From Micromonospora sp. CCTCC AA 2012012 (GTDB taxonomy: Bacteria; Actinomycetota; Actinomycetes; Mycobacteriales; Micromonosporaceae), in the NCBI RefSeq assembly GCF_040499845.1, contig NZ_CP159342.1:4030001-4094000 (forward strand): DNA of 64,000 nt, given 5' to 3'. The stretch's first letter is position 1. Each line of letters begins with the position of its first letter. The position numbers and the translations under genes are program-made. The notes beneath the pieces were generated by a model. That model made no database searches and was not told the origin of the DNA. It worked only from the letters and a program-made list of their open reading frames with translations. Positions 41,704-50,910 of the stretch are shown here, piece by piece.

Positions 41704-43730
41704 TCACCACTCGCGGGTTCGCGCTTGCCCCTTGGCAGACCGAAGCCGTAGAAGCCTGGGAGAAGGGTGATCCGGCAGGCGCGTACCGTGGGACGCTGGA
41801 GATCGTCACCGGCGGTGGAAAGACCCTCATCGCCCTGGCCTGCGCAGCTGTAGCGGCCGCCAAGGATCCGGCACTGCGAATCGCGGTCGTGGTCCCGACC
41901 GAAGCACTTGCCCGTCAGTGGCGGGTGGCCATTCAGCGGTATACCAGCCTGACAGCGGCCGAGATCGGTCTGCTCGGCGCCGGTAGGGACGATGGGTTCG
42001 ACACCTGCCGGGCGATCGTCGCGGTACTGAACACGGCATCGAAGCGGCTGCCCTCCCTGGGGAGGACGGCTCAACCACTGATGCTCATTATCGATGAGTG
42101 CCACCGTGCCGGCGCGCCTAGCTTCGCCAAGGTCCTCGACACCAAGGCCGCTTACCGGCTCGGCCTGTCCGCCACACCTGACCGGGAAGAGCTCGACGCA
42201 TCAGGTGAACTTCTCCGGTACGACGAACAGTTGGTAGGACAAGCCCTCGGCGCGGTCGTCTATCGTTTCACTCTCAGAGACGCACGACTGGCCGGATGGT
42301 TGCCGGACTACGACATCCATCATCACGGCATCCATCTGACGCCCGACGAGCAACGCCAGTACGACCAAATCAGCAGGCAGGTCGACGACCTCGCCGACGA
42401 ACTGCAGAACCTCGGCTTTGAAGCGGGCCGAGTGCAGCAACTCCAGCGCCGCCAGGACGAGATCGGTCAGGTGGCCCGCAGGTACATGGCTGCGACGGCT
42501 CGCCGCAAGGACCTGCTGTATCGGGCCACGGATCGAAGCCGGGTGGCCAGAGAGATTCTGGCGCAGACCCTCGACGCAAGCCGAGCTCGACGGATTCTCC
42601 TCTTCCACGAACGGGTCAGCGAGGCCGTCGCGCTCTACGACAACCTGACCTCGTCGCTACCGGACGTCTCCATCTCACTCGAGCACTCCCGGCTCGGAGA
42701 TCGCGCGAGGATTCACGCGCTGGAATCCTTCCGCACGGGTGCCACACAGGTCCTGGTTTCCGTGAAGTCGTTGGTCGAGGGGATCGACGTACCTGAAGCT
42801 GACGTGGGTGTCTCCGTGGCATCGACGTCGAGCGTGCGGCAACGCATCCAGGCGCTGGGACGGGTGTTGCGACGCCGATTCGACGATGACGCCCCTCGTA
42901 AACATGCCGACATGCATCTGATCTATGTCGCGAAGACTGTCGACGAGCAGATCTACACCAAGGAGGATTGGGCGGATCTCACCGGCGAGGGCTCCAATCG
43001 ATACTGGTTCTGGCCGGCCGATCCCGCGTTACCGCCGCAGCAGATGCCCGGCCCGCCGGCTTCGCCGAGACCTACCGAGCAGCAGGAATGGGAACGGCTC
43101 GGACAGCGCCCTCCGGACAGGCCCGAAACCTGGAGGGGTTCCGTCACGGGTCAGGAGTATTCGGTGGACACACTCGGGACGGTCACGAACAGCGCGGGTG
43201 CCATCATGCGCAACCCACAGAACGTGGCAGCCATCGTCGAACTGGTCCGGGGCAGGCCGGGGGGACGATTCCGGGTGACACCGGAGCACCGGCTCGTTCT
43301 TGTCTGGGGCGAGAGCCGAGACGGTCTCGTGCCCTATGTCGCAGGCCAGTTGGCAGAGCCTTTCGAGCCGGAGACGGTCCCCCTGCACGACGATCACCCG
43401 GTGCCGGCAGTCGACACCAGCCGTTTGGAGCCCGGCACCCCGATCGCCGGCTCTCCCGACAAGGGCGGCGGCTCGTACCGACTCCGGCAAAAGCAGGGTG
43501 GAGTTATCGAGCGCCGGACAGCCGACGGGACCACCGAATTCGCGCTGGTGGACGGGGAGGCGCCTGCGGAGTTGGCGGCCAATGCCCGACAGGTGCTGGA
43601 GAACTGGCGTCAGCTGTTCGATCGGGGCATCGGCTTCTTTCTCAGCGAGCAAGGGCAGGCGTGGTACGTAGAGGGCGGTAAGAAGTTCCACCTGGCCCAC
43701 GTTCCGGGCGGTTTCGCCTGGCCCGCCTGA
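41700..43730 (+). CDS. SF2 DEAD/DEAH-box helicase with unusual C-terminal region
   Basis: A 676-residue superfamily 2 helicase. Residues about 8-200 hold the Q-like WQTEAVEAW, Walker A TGGGKT, IIDECHR (motif II) and LSATPDR (motif III). The second RecA domain (about 290-420) has VLVSVKSLVEGIDVP and RIQALGRVLRR (motifs V and VI). It resembles RadD/type-III-restriction-like helicases. The last about 230 residues are not a known nuclease; they contain a GGRFRVTPEHRLVLVW segment that resembles repeats in the next gene's product. Confidence 0.85.
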   Translation: MITTRGFALAPWQTEAVEAWEKGDPAGAYRGTLEIVTGGGKTLIALACAAVAAAKDPALRIAVVVPTEALARQWRVAIQRYTSLTAAEIGLLGAGRDDGFDTCRAIVAVLNTASKRLPSLGRTAQPLMLIIDECHRAGAPSFAKVLDTKAAYRLGLSATPDREELDASGELLRYDEQLVGQALGAVVYRFTLRDARLAGWLPDYDIHHHGIHLTPDEQRQYDQISRQVDDLADELQNLGFEAGRVQQLQRRQDEIGQVARRYMAATARRKDLLYRATDRSRVAREILAQTLDASRARRILLFHERVSEAVALYDNLTSSLPDVSISLEHSRLGDRARIHALESFRTGATQVLVSVKSLVEGIDVPEADVGVSVASTSSVRQRIQALGRVLRRRFDDDAPRKHADMHLIYVAKTVDEQIYTKEDWADLTGEGSNRYWFWPADPALPPQQMPGPPASPRPTEQQEWERLGQRPPDRPETWRGSVTGQEYSVDTLGTVTNSAGAIMRNPQNVAAIVELVRGRPGGRFRVTPEHRLVLVWGESRDGLVPYVAGQLAEPFEPETVPLHDDHPVPAVDTSRLEPGTPIAGSPDKGGGSYRLRQKQGGVIERRTADGTTEFALVDGEAPAELAANARQVLENWRQLFDRGIGFFLSEQGQAWYVEGGKKFHLAHVPGGFAWPA

Positions 43731-43910
43731 TCGCCCGCTCCACACTTCGCTCCACCGAGCAAAGGCGAATCGCGAGAGTGTCTCCGATCCGACAGTCGGG
43801 CAACAATCACAACAAGGCCTCCTAGTCTCATTCACGAGACTGCCGCCCGCCATACGACGGGCCGGTCGAGAATCCCACCCGATCCCAGTCAGGGACGCCG
43901 AGAGGTCTTG

Positions 43911-44582
43911 ATGTTTACCTTTTATCCAGGACTGTGCCCCTCCAACGTGAACAAGGATGCCAAGTACTCGATCGTGCACAGTCCCAAGGGCGGCATGGAG
44001 GTACGACTGGTATACCGGATCAGCGCCCGAGAGAAGGAACTGCTCACCAACGATCGACACGAACGCCTCGTCGCGATGGTCAACGCTGTGAAGGAGAAGA
44101 TCAACGGCGTTCCCGGCGGCGCCTTCTACATCAACGAATTCCACGACGTGCTGGTGCCGCACCCCGATGGCGGCTCCGTGTACGCCGGAACGTACGGGGA
44201 CATTCTCGAGTTCGACTACGACGGGCAGATTGTCGGACCGGTTCCACCGTCCGATCTGGAGGCCGGCGCTGCCTGGCCCGGCCCCCACGCGGGCATCCCG
44301 TACGTACTGCGCGCCGGGGGAACGGACATCAAGTACGACCATGTCTCCGGCCGGCGGGTGCGCGAAGTTCGGCTCTCCGACGAGGTCGGTACCCAGCCCG
44401 CACGCCTGCTCGCGCGCCGTCTGGCAGCGTTCAAGGGTGACGCCGGCGGCCGGGTCTACATCAACGAGGCCTCCCACTTCTTCGCGCCTATCACCACCAC
44501 TACGGGGACCAGCTACGTCTACCTCGGCGGCATCGACGACGACGCCTGGTTCGCGGCCCCGGACGTGCCGGGACGGGAGTAA
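43911..44582 (+). CDS. two-repeat protein of unknown function beside the helicase
   Basis: A 223-residue protein not recognised as a named family. It is an internal duplication: helix-plus-strand units around GGAFYINEFHDVLVP (about 62-76) and GGRVYINEASHFFAP (about 180-194), each followed by a YAGTYG or YVYLGG turn. The same module is recognisable near residue 520 of the helicase, so the two proteins may share a binding surface. ATG 43911 has GAGAGG upstream. A terminator follows. It lies 180 bp after the helicase gene, so may have its own promoter. Confidence 0.65.
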   Translation: MFTFYPGLCPSNVNKDAKYSIVHSPKGGMEVRLVYRISAREKELLTNDRHERLVAMVNAVKEKINGVPGGAFYINEFHDVLVPHPDGGSVYAGTYGDILEFDYDGQIVGPVPPSDLEAGAAWPGPHAGIPYVLRAGGTDIKYDHVSGRRVREVRLSDEVGTQPARLLARRLAAFKGDAGGRVYINEASHFFAPITTTTGTSYVYLGGIDDDAWFAAPDVPGRE

Positions 44583-44597
44583 CACCGCCAGCGAGAA

Positions 44598-44640
44598 CGC
44601 CCACCTCCCGGACCGCTCAGCGTAGCTGTGGAGGTGGGCG
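44598..44640. terminator. hairpin terminator after the two-repeat protein gene
   Basis: An 11-bp perfect stem (44598-44608 with 44630-44640) and a 21-base loop in the convergent gap before the SF1 helicase gene. Confidence 0.55.
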
Positions 44641-44768
44641 ACCACCGCCCATACCCGCTGTCATCAGCCACGCCGCGGATCTGGTGCCGTAGGCGAATCA
44701 CGCGGCGAAGTCCCGCCTGCCTGAAAGGGGTCCGCCAAAGTGAAGGGGGCGCCGCCCCGCTGGTACGG

Positions 44769-46130
44769 CTACGTCGCGCCGAGGTGGGCGAGCATCGTCT
44801 GGTTGGCGACCCAGCCGTCCGGGAACTTCACCGGCACGTCGAGGTGCACCCGGTCGGTCGACGGGTGCGCGTCCAGCAGCTCGCCGATGCCGGCCCGGGC
44901 CACCACGACGCAGGCGTGCCGGTGCCGCGACGCGAGCACGCAGAGCCGCCCCGACTCCAGGTGGAACGCGGTCGCGTCGCGCCGGCCGGAGAGCGGGTGC
45001 AGCACGATCGTCACGTCGTACTCCCGGCCCTGGAGCCGGTTGGCGGTGTCGACGGTGATGCCCGCCCCGGCCTCGCCGAGTCGCGCCCGGATGGCCGCGA
45101 CCTGGTCGCGGTGCGCGGCACCGACGGCGATCCGGTCCGCCGTCACCGGCGCGCCCTGCGGGGCCTGCTCGGAGACGGCGACCGCGCCGCGCCGCAGCAC
45201 CCGCAACGCCAGCTCCGCGCAGGCCGCGGCGGCCTCCGCATCGGTACGCACGGTGTGCCGGGCGGGCAGCTCGTAGAGCCCCCAGCCGGTGCGGGCGGCC
45301 ACCTCGACGGCGGCGTCGACGGCGTCGCCCCGGCCCGGCTCGGTGAACGACAGCGCGCGGTCGGCGAGCCCGGTGCCGGCCCGGAACCCGGTGAACGGAT
45401 AGAAGGCCGCCGCCACCACCGGCGCCGCCGTGGCGGGCAGCCGCCACGACACCGGCAACCGGTGTACGGGCAGGTCCGGGTTGTGCCGCAGCAGCACCGC
45501 CACCGCAGCCTGCATCGGATCCCAGGTCAGGCCCGTCCAGCGCACGGTCTCGACGGTGGAGAACGGGTCGAGCTGCCCGGGATCCCCCACGAAGAGCGCC
45601 CGTTCGAAGCGTCCGGCCACGCGCAGCAGGGCGTCCGAGCGCATCTGGTACGCCTCGTCGACGATCGCCCACGGCCAGCAGCCCTCGGCGACGGTGGCCC
45701 ACTTCGCGGCCGTACCGATGATGACGGCCGACCCGCCGAGGTCGGTGACCTTCGCGGCGACCCGGACCGTCTCGTGGTCCTTCACCCGGTCGGACGGCCG
45801 GTAGTCGGCGGCGGAGAGCCGGCCGATGGACAGCTCGGGGGCCTTGCGGACGAGCCGGTCGATCAGGTCGTCGACCTGCTCGTTGGTCTGCGCGATGATG
45901 ATCAGCGGCTCGCCGGCGGCGGCCAGCTCGACGGCGGCTCGGACCACGAGGGTGGACTTGCCGGCACCGGGCGGTGAGTCCACCACCACGCCCCGGTGGT
46001 CGCCGGAACGCAGGTCGGCCAGGACGGCCGTGATGACCTGTTCCGCCTCGACAGCGGGCGGCACGTCGAGCCCGAGCAATTGCGTCCCCTCCCACCAGGC
46101 ACTGCGCAGCCTACTGGCCGGAGAGGGCAT
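44769..46130 (-). CDS. SF1 (UvrD/Upf1-like) AAA-domain helicase
   Basis: A 453-residue ATPase. Walker A SPPGAGKST near residue 57, AIVDEAYQM (motif II), GDPGQL (motif III), and the C-terminal DTANRLQGREYDVTIVLHPL and ASRHRHACVVV (motifs V/VI) place it in superfamily 1 near Upf1/Dna2-type helicases. No nuclease domain is fused. ATG 46130 is used, but an in-frame TTG at 46178 is possible. It diverges from darT across about 146 bp of AT-richer sequence. Confidence 0.82.
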   Translation of the reverse strand: MPSPASRLRSAWWEGTQLLGLDVPPAVEAEQVITAVLADLRSGDHRGVVVDSPPGAGKSTLVVRAAVELAAAGEPLIIIAQTNEQVDDLIDRLVRKAPELSIGRLSAADYRPSDRVKDHETVRVAAKVTDLGGSAVIIGTAAKWATVAEGCWPWAIVDEAYQMRSDALLRVAGRFERALFVGDPGQLDPFSTVETVRWTGLTWDPMQAAVAVLLRHNPDLPVHRLPVSWRLPATAAPVVAAAFYPFTGFRAGTGLADRALSFTEPGRGDAVDAAVEVAARTGWGLYELPARHTVRTDAEAAAACAELALRVLRRGAVAVSEQAPQGAPVTADRIAVGAAHRDQVAAIRARLGEAGAGITVDTANRLQGREYDVTIVLHPLSGRRDATAFHLESGRLCVLASRHRHACVVVARAGIGELLDAHPSTDRVHLDVPVKFPDGWVANQTMLAHLGAT

Positions 46131-46276
46131 TCGGCGGGACGGCCCAACGGCACGCCAGACAGTAGAGTGACGGCTCAATTACTTATTGCGATGATTGGAT
46201 CGATGTGGGTTTCTCCATTGAGCCGTGGCGCCTCTCGCACCAGCACCCTCGATCGACGTCGAACAGCAACTAGGCC

Positions 46277-46966
46277 GTGACGGGACCGGTCGGACGGCGG
46301 AAGCCGACCCTGATCATGCACTTCACCCACATCGAGAACCTCCCGGCGATTCTCGATGCCGGCCGCCTCTTCGCCGATGCTCTGGTCGGCCAGCGCCTGG
46401 CGACCAACGTCGGCGCCGTCGACATCAAGGCCAGCCGGCGAGTGAGGGCCGTACCTTGCCCGCCGGGTGGCTTCGTTGCTCAGTACGTGCCCTTCTACTT
46501 CGCCCCGCGCTCCCCGATGATGTACCGCATCGCCCGGGAGCATCAGCAGGGAAAGGTCGGGCGCTACCCGGGCGGCGACGACCCCCTGGTCTATCTGGTC
46601 AGCTCCGTGGAGCGGGTACACAAGGCGGATCTCGCGTGGGTGGCGAGCGACGGCAACTGCGCGGCGACCCTGACCCGCTTCTCTCCCCTACTCGATGATC
46701 TGGCGGATCTCGTCGACTGGCCGCTGCTACGGGAACGGGTCTGGCGGGACACCACGGAGGACCCGGACCGGGTGCGAAGGAGAGCGGCGGAGTTCCTGGT
46801 GCATCGCGAGTTCCCGCTCGATCTGCTGGTCGGCTACGCCGTACGGACGCCGGAACGGCGGGATCAGCTGAGGCGGGTGCTGGCCGACGCTGGCATCATC
46901 GACCAGTACGTTCGTGTCAGACCGGACTGGTACTACGGGTTCCAACGGGGGGAGGTGCAAGAATGA
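46277..46966 (+). CDS. darT: DarT-type DNA ADP-ribosyltransferase toxin
   Basis: A 229-residue toxin of the DarT (DUF4433) family, which uses NAD to ADP-ribosylate thymine in single-stranded DNA and stops replication. HFTHIENLPAIL is the NAD-binding start, KASRRV and VPFYFAPRSPMMY follow, and AAEFLVHREFP contains E173, in the position of the catalytic glutamate. GTG 46277 gives a 13-residue extension; ATG 46316 would also fit the family. The stop overlaps darG by 4 bp, the standard toxin-first order. Confidence 0.92.
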   Translation: MTGPVGRRKPTLIMHFTHIENLPAILDAGRLFADALVGQRLATNVGAVDIKASRRVRAVPCPPGGFVAQYVPFYFAPRSPMMYRIAREHQQGKVGRYPGGDDPLVYLVSSVERVHKADLAWVASDGNCAATLTRFSPLLDDLADLVDWPLLRERVWRDTTEDPDRVRRRAAEFLVHREFPLDLLVGYAVRTPERRDQLRRVLADAGIIDQYVRVRPDWYYGFQRGEVQE

Positions 46967-48048
46967 TCATCGTTAGTCACGGAAATCTGCTGACCGCCGA
47001 CGCCGAGGCCCTGGTCAACACCGTCAACACGGTGGGCGTGATGGGCAAGGGGATCGCTCTCCAGTTCAAGCGCGCCTTTCCCGCGAACTACGTGGCCTAT
47101 CGGAATGCCTGTGCGGCTGAAGAGGTCCGGCTGGGCCGGATGTACGTTTTCGACTCCGGCCGACTCGGCCCCCGCCGCTATGTGATCAATTTCCCCACGA
47201 AGGGACACTGGCGGTCCGCGTCGAAGATGCCCGACATCCGGGCCGGTCTCACGGACCTCGTCAAGGTGGTCCGGGAGCGGAGCATCTCTTCCGTCGCGGT
47301 ACCGGCCCTGGGATGCGGCAACGGCGGTCTCGACTGGGACGAGGTCAAGCCCCTCATCGAGCAGGCCTTCGTCGACCTTCCCGAGGTTCGCGTGCTGCTG
47401 TTCCCTCCGGAGGGTGCGCCTGCCCCGTCGGAGATGCCCGTGGCCACACCGAAGCCACCGCTGACCCCGGGGCGAGCCACCCTGCTGCGCACCATTGAGA
47501 GATACCTCGAACAGGCCCGGGCGCTGGAGCCGCGGGAGGGCATCACCTCGCTGGAGATCCAGAAGCTCGCCTATTTCCTGCAGACCTTCGGTGAGCCGTT
47601 ACGCCTCTCCTTCGTGCGCGGACGCTACGGGCCCTACGCGGAGGGCCTCAACCACGTCCTCGATCTTCTCGAGGGGCATTACCTGGTGGGCTTCGGCGAC
47701 CGAAGTGCACGGGTCGAGGAGTTGCGCCCCATTCACCTGACGGTGGGGACGAGCAAGGCGGTGTCCGCCTGGTTCGGCTCATCTCATCGACCCGTTCCGG
47801 CAACGGTCGACCGGCTGGCCGAGCTCGTGCGTGGGTTCGAGTCGCCGTACAGTCTCGAGCTGCTCGCGACCGTGCACTATGCGGCTCAGGCCGACCCACC
47901 GACGCACCAGCTGGATCAGCTGATCGAACGCGTCCAGGCATGGAGCGGGCGGAAGGCCCGCCTCTTCACGCCGTCACACGTGTCGACGGCATACGACCGG
48001 CTGAACGCCCATGGGCTCCTACCGACCGTGGCGACGTCTTCCACCTGA
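46963..48048 (+). CDS. darG: DarG macro-domain antitoxin
   Basis: A 361-residue antitoxin. Residues 1-150 are a macro domain (GNLLTADAEALVNTVNTVGVMGKGIALQF; PALGCGNGGL) that removes ADP-ribose from DNA. After a Pro-rich linker the C-terminal about 200 residues (EIQKLAYFLQTFGEPLRLSFVRGRYGPYAEGLNHVL) are the DarT-neutralising domain seen in full-length DarG. Both activities thus appear intact. Confidence 0.94.
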   Translation: MIIVSHGNLLTADAEALVNTVNTVGVMGKGIALQFKRAFPANYVAYRNACAAEEVRLGRMYVFDSGRLGPRRYVINFPTKGHWRSASKMPDIRAGLTDLVKVVRERSISSVAVPALGCGNGGLDWDEVKPLIEQAFVDLPEVRVLLFPPEGAPAPSEMPVATPKPPLTPGRATLLRTIERYLEQARALEPREGITSLEIQKLAYFLQTFGEPLRLSFVRGRYGPYAEGLNHVLDLLEGHYLVGFGDRSARVEELRPIHLTVGTSKAVSAWFGSSHRPVPATVDRLAELVRGFESPYSLELLATVHYAAQADPPTHQLDQLIERVQAWSGRKARLFTPSHVSTAYDRLNAHGLLPTVATSST

Positions 48049-48084
48049 GGCGGCGGCAGGGGCGCCTGACAACGGTCGACCCGG

Positions 48085-48951
48085 TCAGCCGAGGGCGGGT
48101 GGGGCAGCCGTGTGGGCGGGGAAGCGTTCGTGGCCGAGTACGGCGAGCAGCCGCAGTTTCTCCTCGGCCTCGCTCCGCGGTGGCGCCGTGAGCACCAGCA
48201 GGGCCTGCGACTGGTCCTCGGTGAAGAGCACCTGGCAGTCGACCTCGATGGGGCCGAGTTCGGGGTGCAGGAGCGTCTTGTGGTCGGCGAAGCGCTGCGC
48301 GACCTCGTGCCGCTGCCACAGCTCGACGAACTCGGGACTGCGGCTGCGCAGGGCGCGCAGCAGCTCACCCGCGCGGGACTGCGGGCCCAACGAGGCGTAC
48401 GCGGCGCGCAGGTTGGCGACCTGGGCGCGGCTCTGCCGCTCGCGGTCGTCCTGCGGGTAGCGCAGCCGCTCGGCCGGGTCGGTGAACCAGCGGTAGATCT
48501 CGCTGCGGGCGAGACCGGTGTGGTGGGACCGGTCGCCGAGCAGCGCTGCGGCCAGCCGGTTCTGCACCAGGGTCTCGCCGAGGTTGGACAGGATCAGCGC
48601 GGGGGTGTCGTCGAGCCGGTCCAGGACGCGCAGCAGCGCCGGGGCGACGTGGGTGGCCACCGCCACCGGGTCCGGGGCGGGGTGCCCGGCGACCCGGAAC
48701 AGGTAGTCGCGTTCCTGGCCGGTGAGGCGCAACGCCCGGGCGAGCGCGGCGAGCAGTTGCGGGCTGGGCTGCGGGCCGCGCCGCTGTTCGAGGCGGGTGT
48801 AGTAGTCGGTCGACATGGCGGCGAGGGCGGCCACCTCCTCCCGCCGCAGGCCGGGCGCCCGGCGGCGCGCCCCCGGGGGCAGCCCGACGTCGCTCGGCTG
48901 CAACGCCTCCCGGCGGCGGCGCAGGAAGTCGGCGAGGGCGGCGCGGTCCAT
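48085..48951 (-). CDS. HTH regulator with MmyB-like ligand domain
   Basis: A 288-residue regulator. An XRE-type HTH (about 35-90; PGLRREEVAALAAMSTDYYTRLEQ) is joined to an MmyB-like PAS-type domain (about 105-270; ALILSNLGETLVQNRLAAALLG, LRAAYASLGPQSRAGELL). Such proteins commonly control a divergent short-chain dehydrogenase, which is the arrangement here (100-bp gap). Confidence 0.92.
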   Translation of the reverse strand: MDRAALADFLRRRREALQPSDVGLPPGARRRAPGLRREEVAALAAMSTDYYTRLEQRRGPQPSPQLLAALARALRLTGQERDYLFRVAGHPAPDPVAVATHVAPALLRVLDRLDDTPALILSNLGETLVQNRLAAALLGDRSHHTGLARSEIYRWFTDPAERLRYPQDDRERQSRAQVANLRAAYASLGPQSRAGELLRALRSRSPEFVELWQRHEVAQRFADHKTLLHPELGPIEVDCQVLFTEDQSQALLVLTAPPRSEAEEKLRLLAVLGHERFPAHTAAPPALG

Positions 48952-49051
48952 GCGCCCAGTATCCGCCGGCCCGGCGGGCCATCCAGGGATCGGCGATCCC
49001 CCGACAACCGATCCCTGCCCCCCACCCCGGGCGATCGGCCAAGCTCGGGGC

Positions 49052-49816
49052 ATGGACATCTCGGGTAACACGATCTTCATCCCCGGCGCGACGAGCGGCA
49101 TCGGCCTGGCCCTCGCGCTCGAACTGAAGGCCAGGGGCAACACGGTGATCATCGGCGGCCGGCGTACGGAGCTGCTGGAGAGTCTCGCCGCCGCGCAGCC
49201 GGGCCTCGACACGGTCACCATCGACACGGCGGACGCCGCCAGCATCAGGGCCGCGGCCGGGGAGGTGCTGGCGAGGCACCCAGATCTCAACGTGCTGGTC
49301 GCCATGGCCGGGATCATGCGGGTGGAGGACTGGCACCAGCCGGAGACGTTCCTCGCCGACGCCGAGGCGGTGGTGACGACCAACGTGCTCGGCCCGATCC
49401 GGCTGATCGCCGCCTTCGTCGAGCACCTGCGGTCCCGGCCAGCCGCGACGATCATGACCGTCTCCTCCGGGCTGGCCTTCGCCCCGCTGCGGGCGACTCC
49501 CAGCTACAACGCCTCCAAGGCGGCGATCCACCTGCTCAGCGAGTCGCTGCGGCTCCAGCTCGCCGACACCGGCGTACGGGTCGTGGAGCTGGTGCCGCCA
49601 GCGGTGCGGACCGGGTTGCTGCCCGGGCAGGAGGAGAGCGAGTTCGCCATGCCGTTGGACGACTTCGTGGCCGAGGTCGTCGGGCTGATCGAGTCGCAGC
49701 CCGACGCGCGGGAGATCCAGGTCGAGCGGGTGAAGTTCCTCCGGTACGGGGAGGCGCGCGGCGACTACGACCAGGTGGTGGCGACCCTCAACCAGGCCGA
49801 CCCGCACGGCAAGTAG
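49052..49816 (+). CDS. short-chain dehydrogenase/reductase
   Basis: A 254-residue classical SDR of the DltE-like group. NADP motif PGATSGIGLALA, NVLVAMAGIMR, TVSSGLAFAP and the catalytic YNASKAA (YxxxK) are intact. Divergent from the MmyB-type regulator, so probably under its control and induced by an unknown small molecule. Confidence 0.93.
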   Translation: MDISGNTIFIPGATSGIGLALALELKARGNTVIIGGRRTELLESLAAAQPGLDTVTIDTADAASIRAAAGEVLARHPDLNVLVAMAGIMRVEDWHQPETFLADAEAVVTTNVLGPIRLIAAFVEHLRSRPAATIMTVSSGLAFAPLRATPSYNASKAAIHLLSESLRLQLADTGVRVVELVPPAVRTGLLPGQEESEFAMPLDDFVAEVVGLIESQPDAREIQVERVKFLRYGEARGDYDQVVATLNQADPHGK

Positions 49817-49822
49817 TCACCC

Positions 49823-50089
49823 CTACCGGCGGCACTCGGCGGCGTCCCGGGCCCGGGCCTGCTCGCTCTGCCATCTGCGCAGCGCGCCGCTGATCCGCCG
49901 GGTCTCGGCGCGCTGGTCGACGAGCTGGCGGGTCCGCTCGGCCAGTTCGAAAGTGAGCCGGTGCAGCAGGGCGTCCACGTCCTCCACCCGGTAGCCGCGC
50001 CGGGCCACCGGTAGCCGCAGCGCGGCGATCCGGTCGGGCGTGAGCGGCCCGGCCAGGGCGTGGCGGCTGCGGTGGACGGTCATCGCCAC
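49823..50089 (-). CDS. DivIVA-domain-like small protein
   Basis: An 88-residue protein. RIAALRLPVARRGYRVEDVDALLHRLTFEL matches the N-terminal DivIVA pattern, followed by a coiled helical tail (ELAERTRQLVDQRAETRRI). It lacks the long coiled coil of true polar-growth DivIVA. The start overlaps the reductase stop by 10 bp, so the two are co-translated. Confidence 0.78.
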   Translation of the reverse strand: MAMTVHRSRHALAGPLTPDRIAALRLPVARRGYRVEDVDALLHRLTFELAERTRQLVDQRAETRRISGALRRWQSEQARARDAAECRR

Positions 50090-50910
50090 GGGACCCGGTC
50101 GGGCAGATGCAGCCGGTCGGCGGGGATCCCGGCGGCGAGCAGCCGCCGACGGGTGCCGGCCAGCATCGCGGGCGGGCCGCAGACGTACACCTGCTGGTCG
50201 GTCCAGTGGTCGAGGGCGACGGTGAGGGCGTCGCCCTGGTCGGCCGGCTCGGCGAAAATGTCGTGGGAGAACGCGGGCACGATCGTCAGCCAGTCGCGGG
50301 CTGCCTGGAGCTTGTCGAGGGTGACCGCGTCGTACAGGTCGGCGAAGGTGCGGGCGCCGACGACCAGGGTCACCCGGCGGCCGGTGGGGTCGGCGGCGAC
50401 CTGCTCGACCAGGGCGCGCAGCGGGGCCAGCCCGGTGCCGCCGGCCACCAGCAGCAGGTCACCGCCGGTCACTCTCAGGCCGGTGTCGACGGGCGGGCCG
50501 AGGTGTAGCAGCTCGCCGGGGCGTACCTCATGCACGAGGGTGGTGGAGACGGACCCGGCGGGGACGGCGCGGACGTGCAGCTCCACGGTGCCGTCGGGGC
50601 GCGGCGCGTTCGCCGGGCAGAGCCAACGCCACCGGCCGGGCCGGCGCGGCGTGCAGACCGGCACCGCCTGACCGGGTCGGAACGGCAGCCGCCGCCAGGG
50701 ACGTACGGTGAGGATGGCGACGCCGTCGGCGGCCCGATCGTGGTCGACCACCTCGGCCGGCCACCAGGCCGGGCCGTCACCCACCCGCGCCGCGGCCTCC
50801 TCCACCTCCCGCCACCCGGAGGCGCAGCCCAGCACGGTCAGCAGCGCCGACCGCTCCGGGGGGTCGTCCGTCGCGGCGAGCCGGCGCAGCGCGGCCACCG
50901 ACTCTGTCAA
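50080..50910 (-). CDS. FAD/NAD(P)H reductase domain protein, N-terminus in doubt
   Basis: A 276-residue ferredoxin-NADP-reductase fold of the flavohaemoglobin-reductase kind. The FAD site is WRWLCPANAP (RxYS-like, but with CPA), the NAD site LLLVAGGTGLAPLRAL and the C-terminal QVYVCGPPAMLAG. No globin domain is visible. The frame begins at a TTG (50910) without a ribosome site, exactly where sequence of a different origin begins, so the original gene was probably longer at its 5' end. It may still be translated from an internal start. Confidence 0.72.
   Translation of the reverse strand: MTESVAALRRLAATDDPPERSALLTVLGCASGWREVEEAAARVGDGPAWWPAEVVDHDRAADGVAILTVRPWRRLPFRPGQAVPVCTPRRPGRWRWLCPANAPRPDGTVELHVRAVPAGSVSTTLVHEVRPGELLHLGPPVDTGLRVTGGDLLLVAGGTGLAPLRALVEQVAADPTGRRVTLVVGARTFADLYDAVTLDKLQAARDWLTIVPAFSHDIFAEPADQGDALTVALDHWTDQQVYVCGPPAMLAGTRRRLLAAGIPADRLHLPDRVPWR

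Noticed and set aside
40338..50905. Integrative element with integrase and tRNA attachment site
   Set aside because: No integrase, excisionase or tRNA gene was recognised in either strand of the window.
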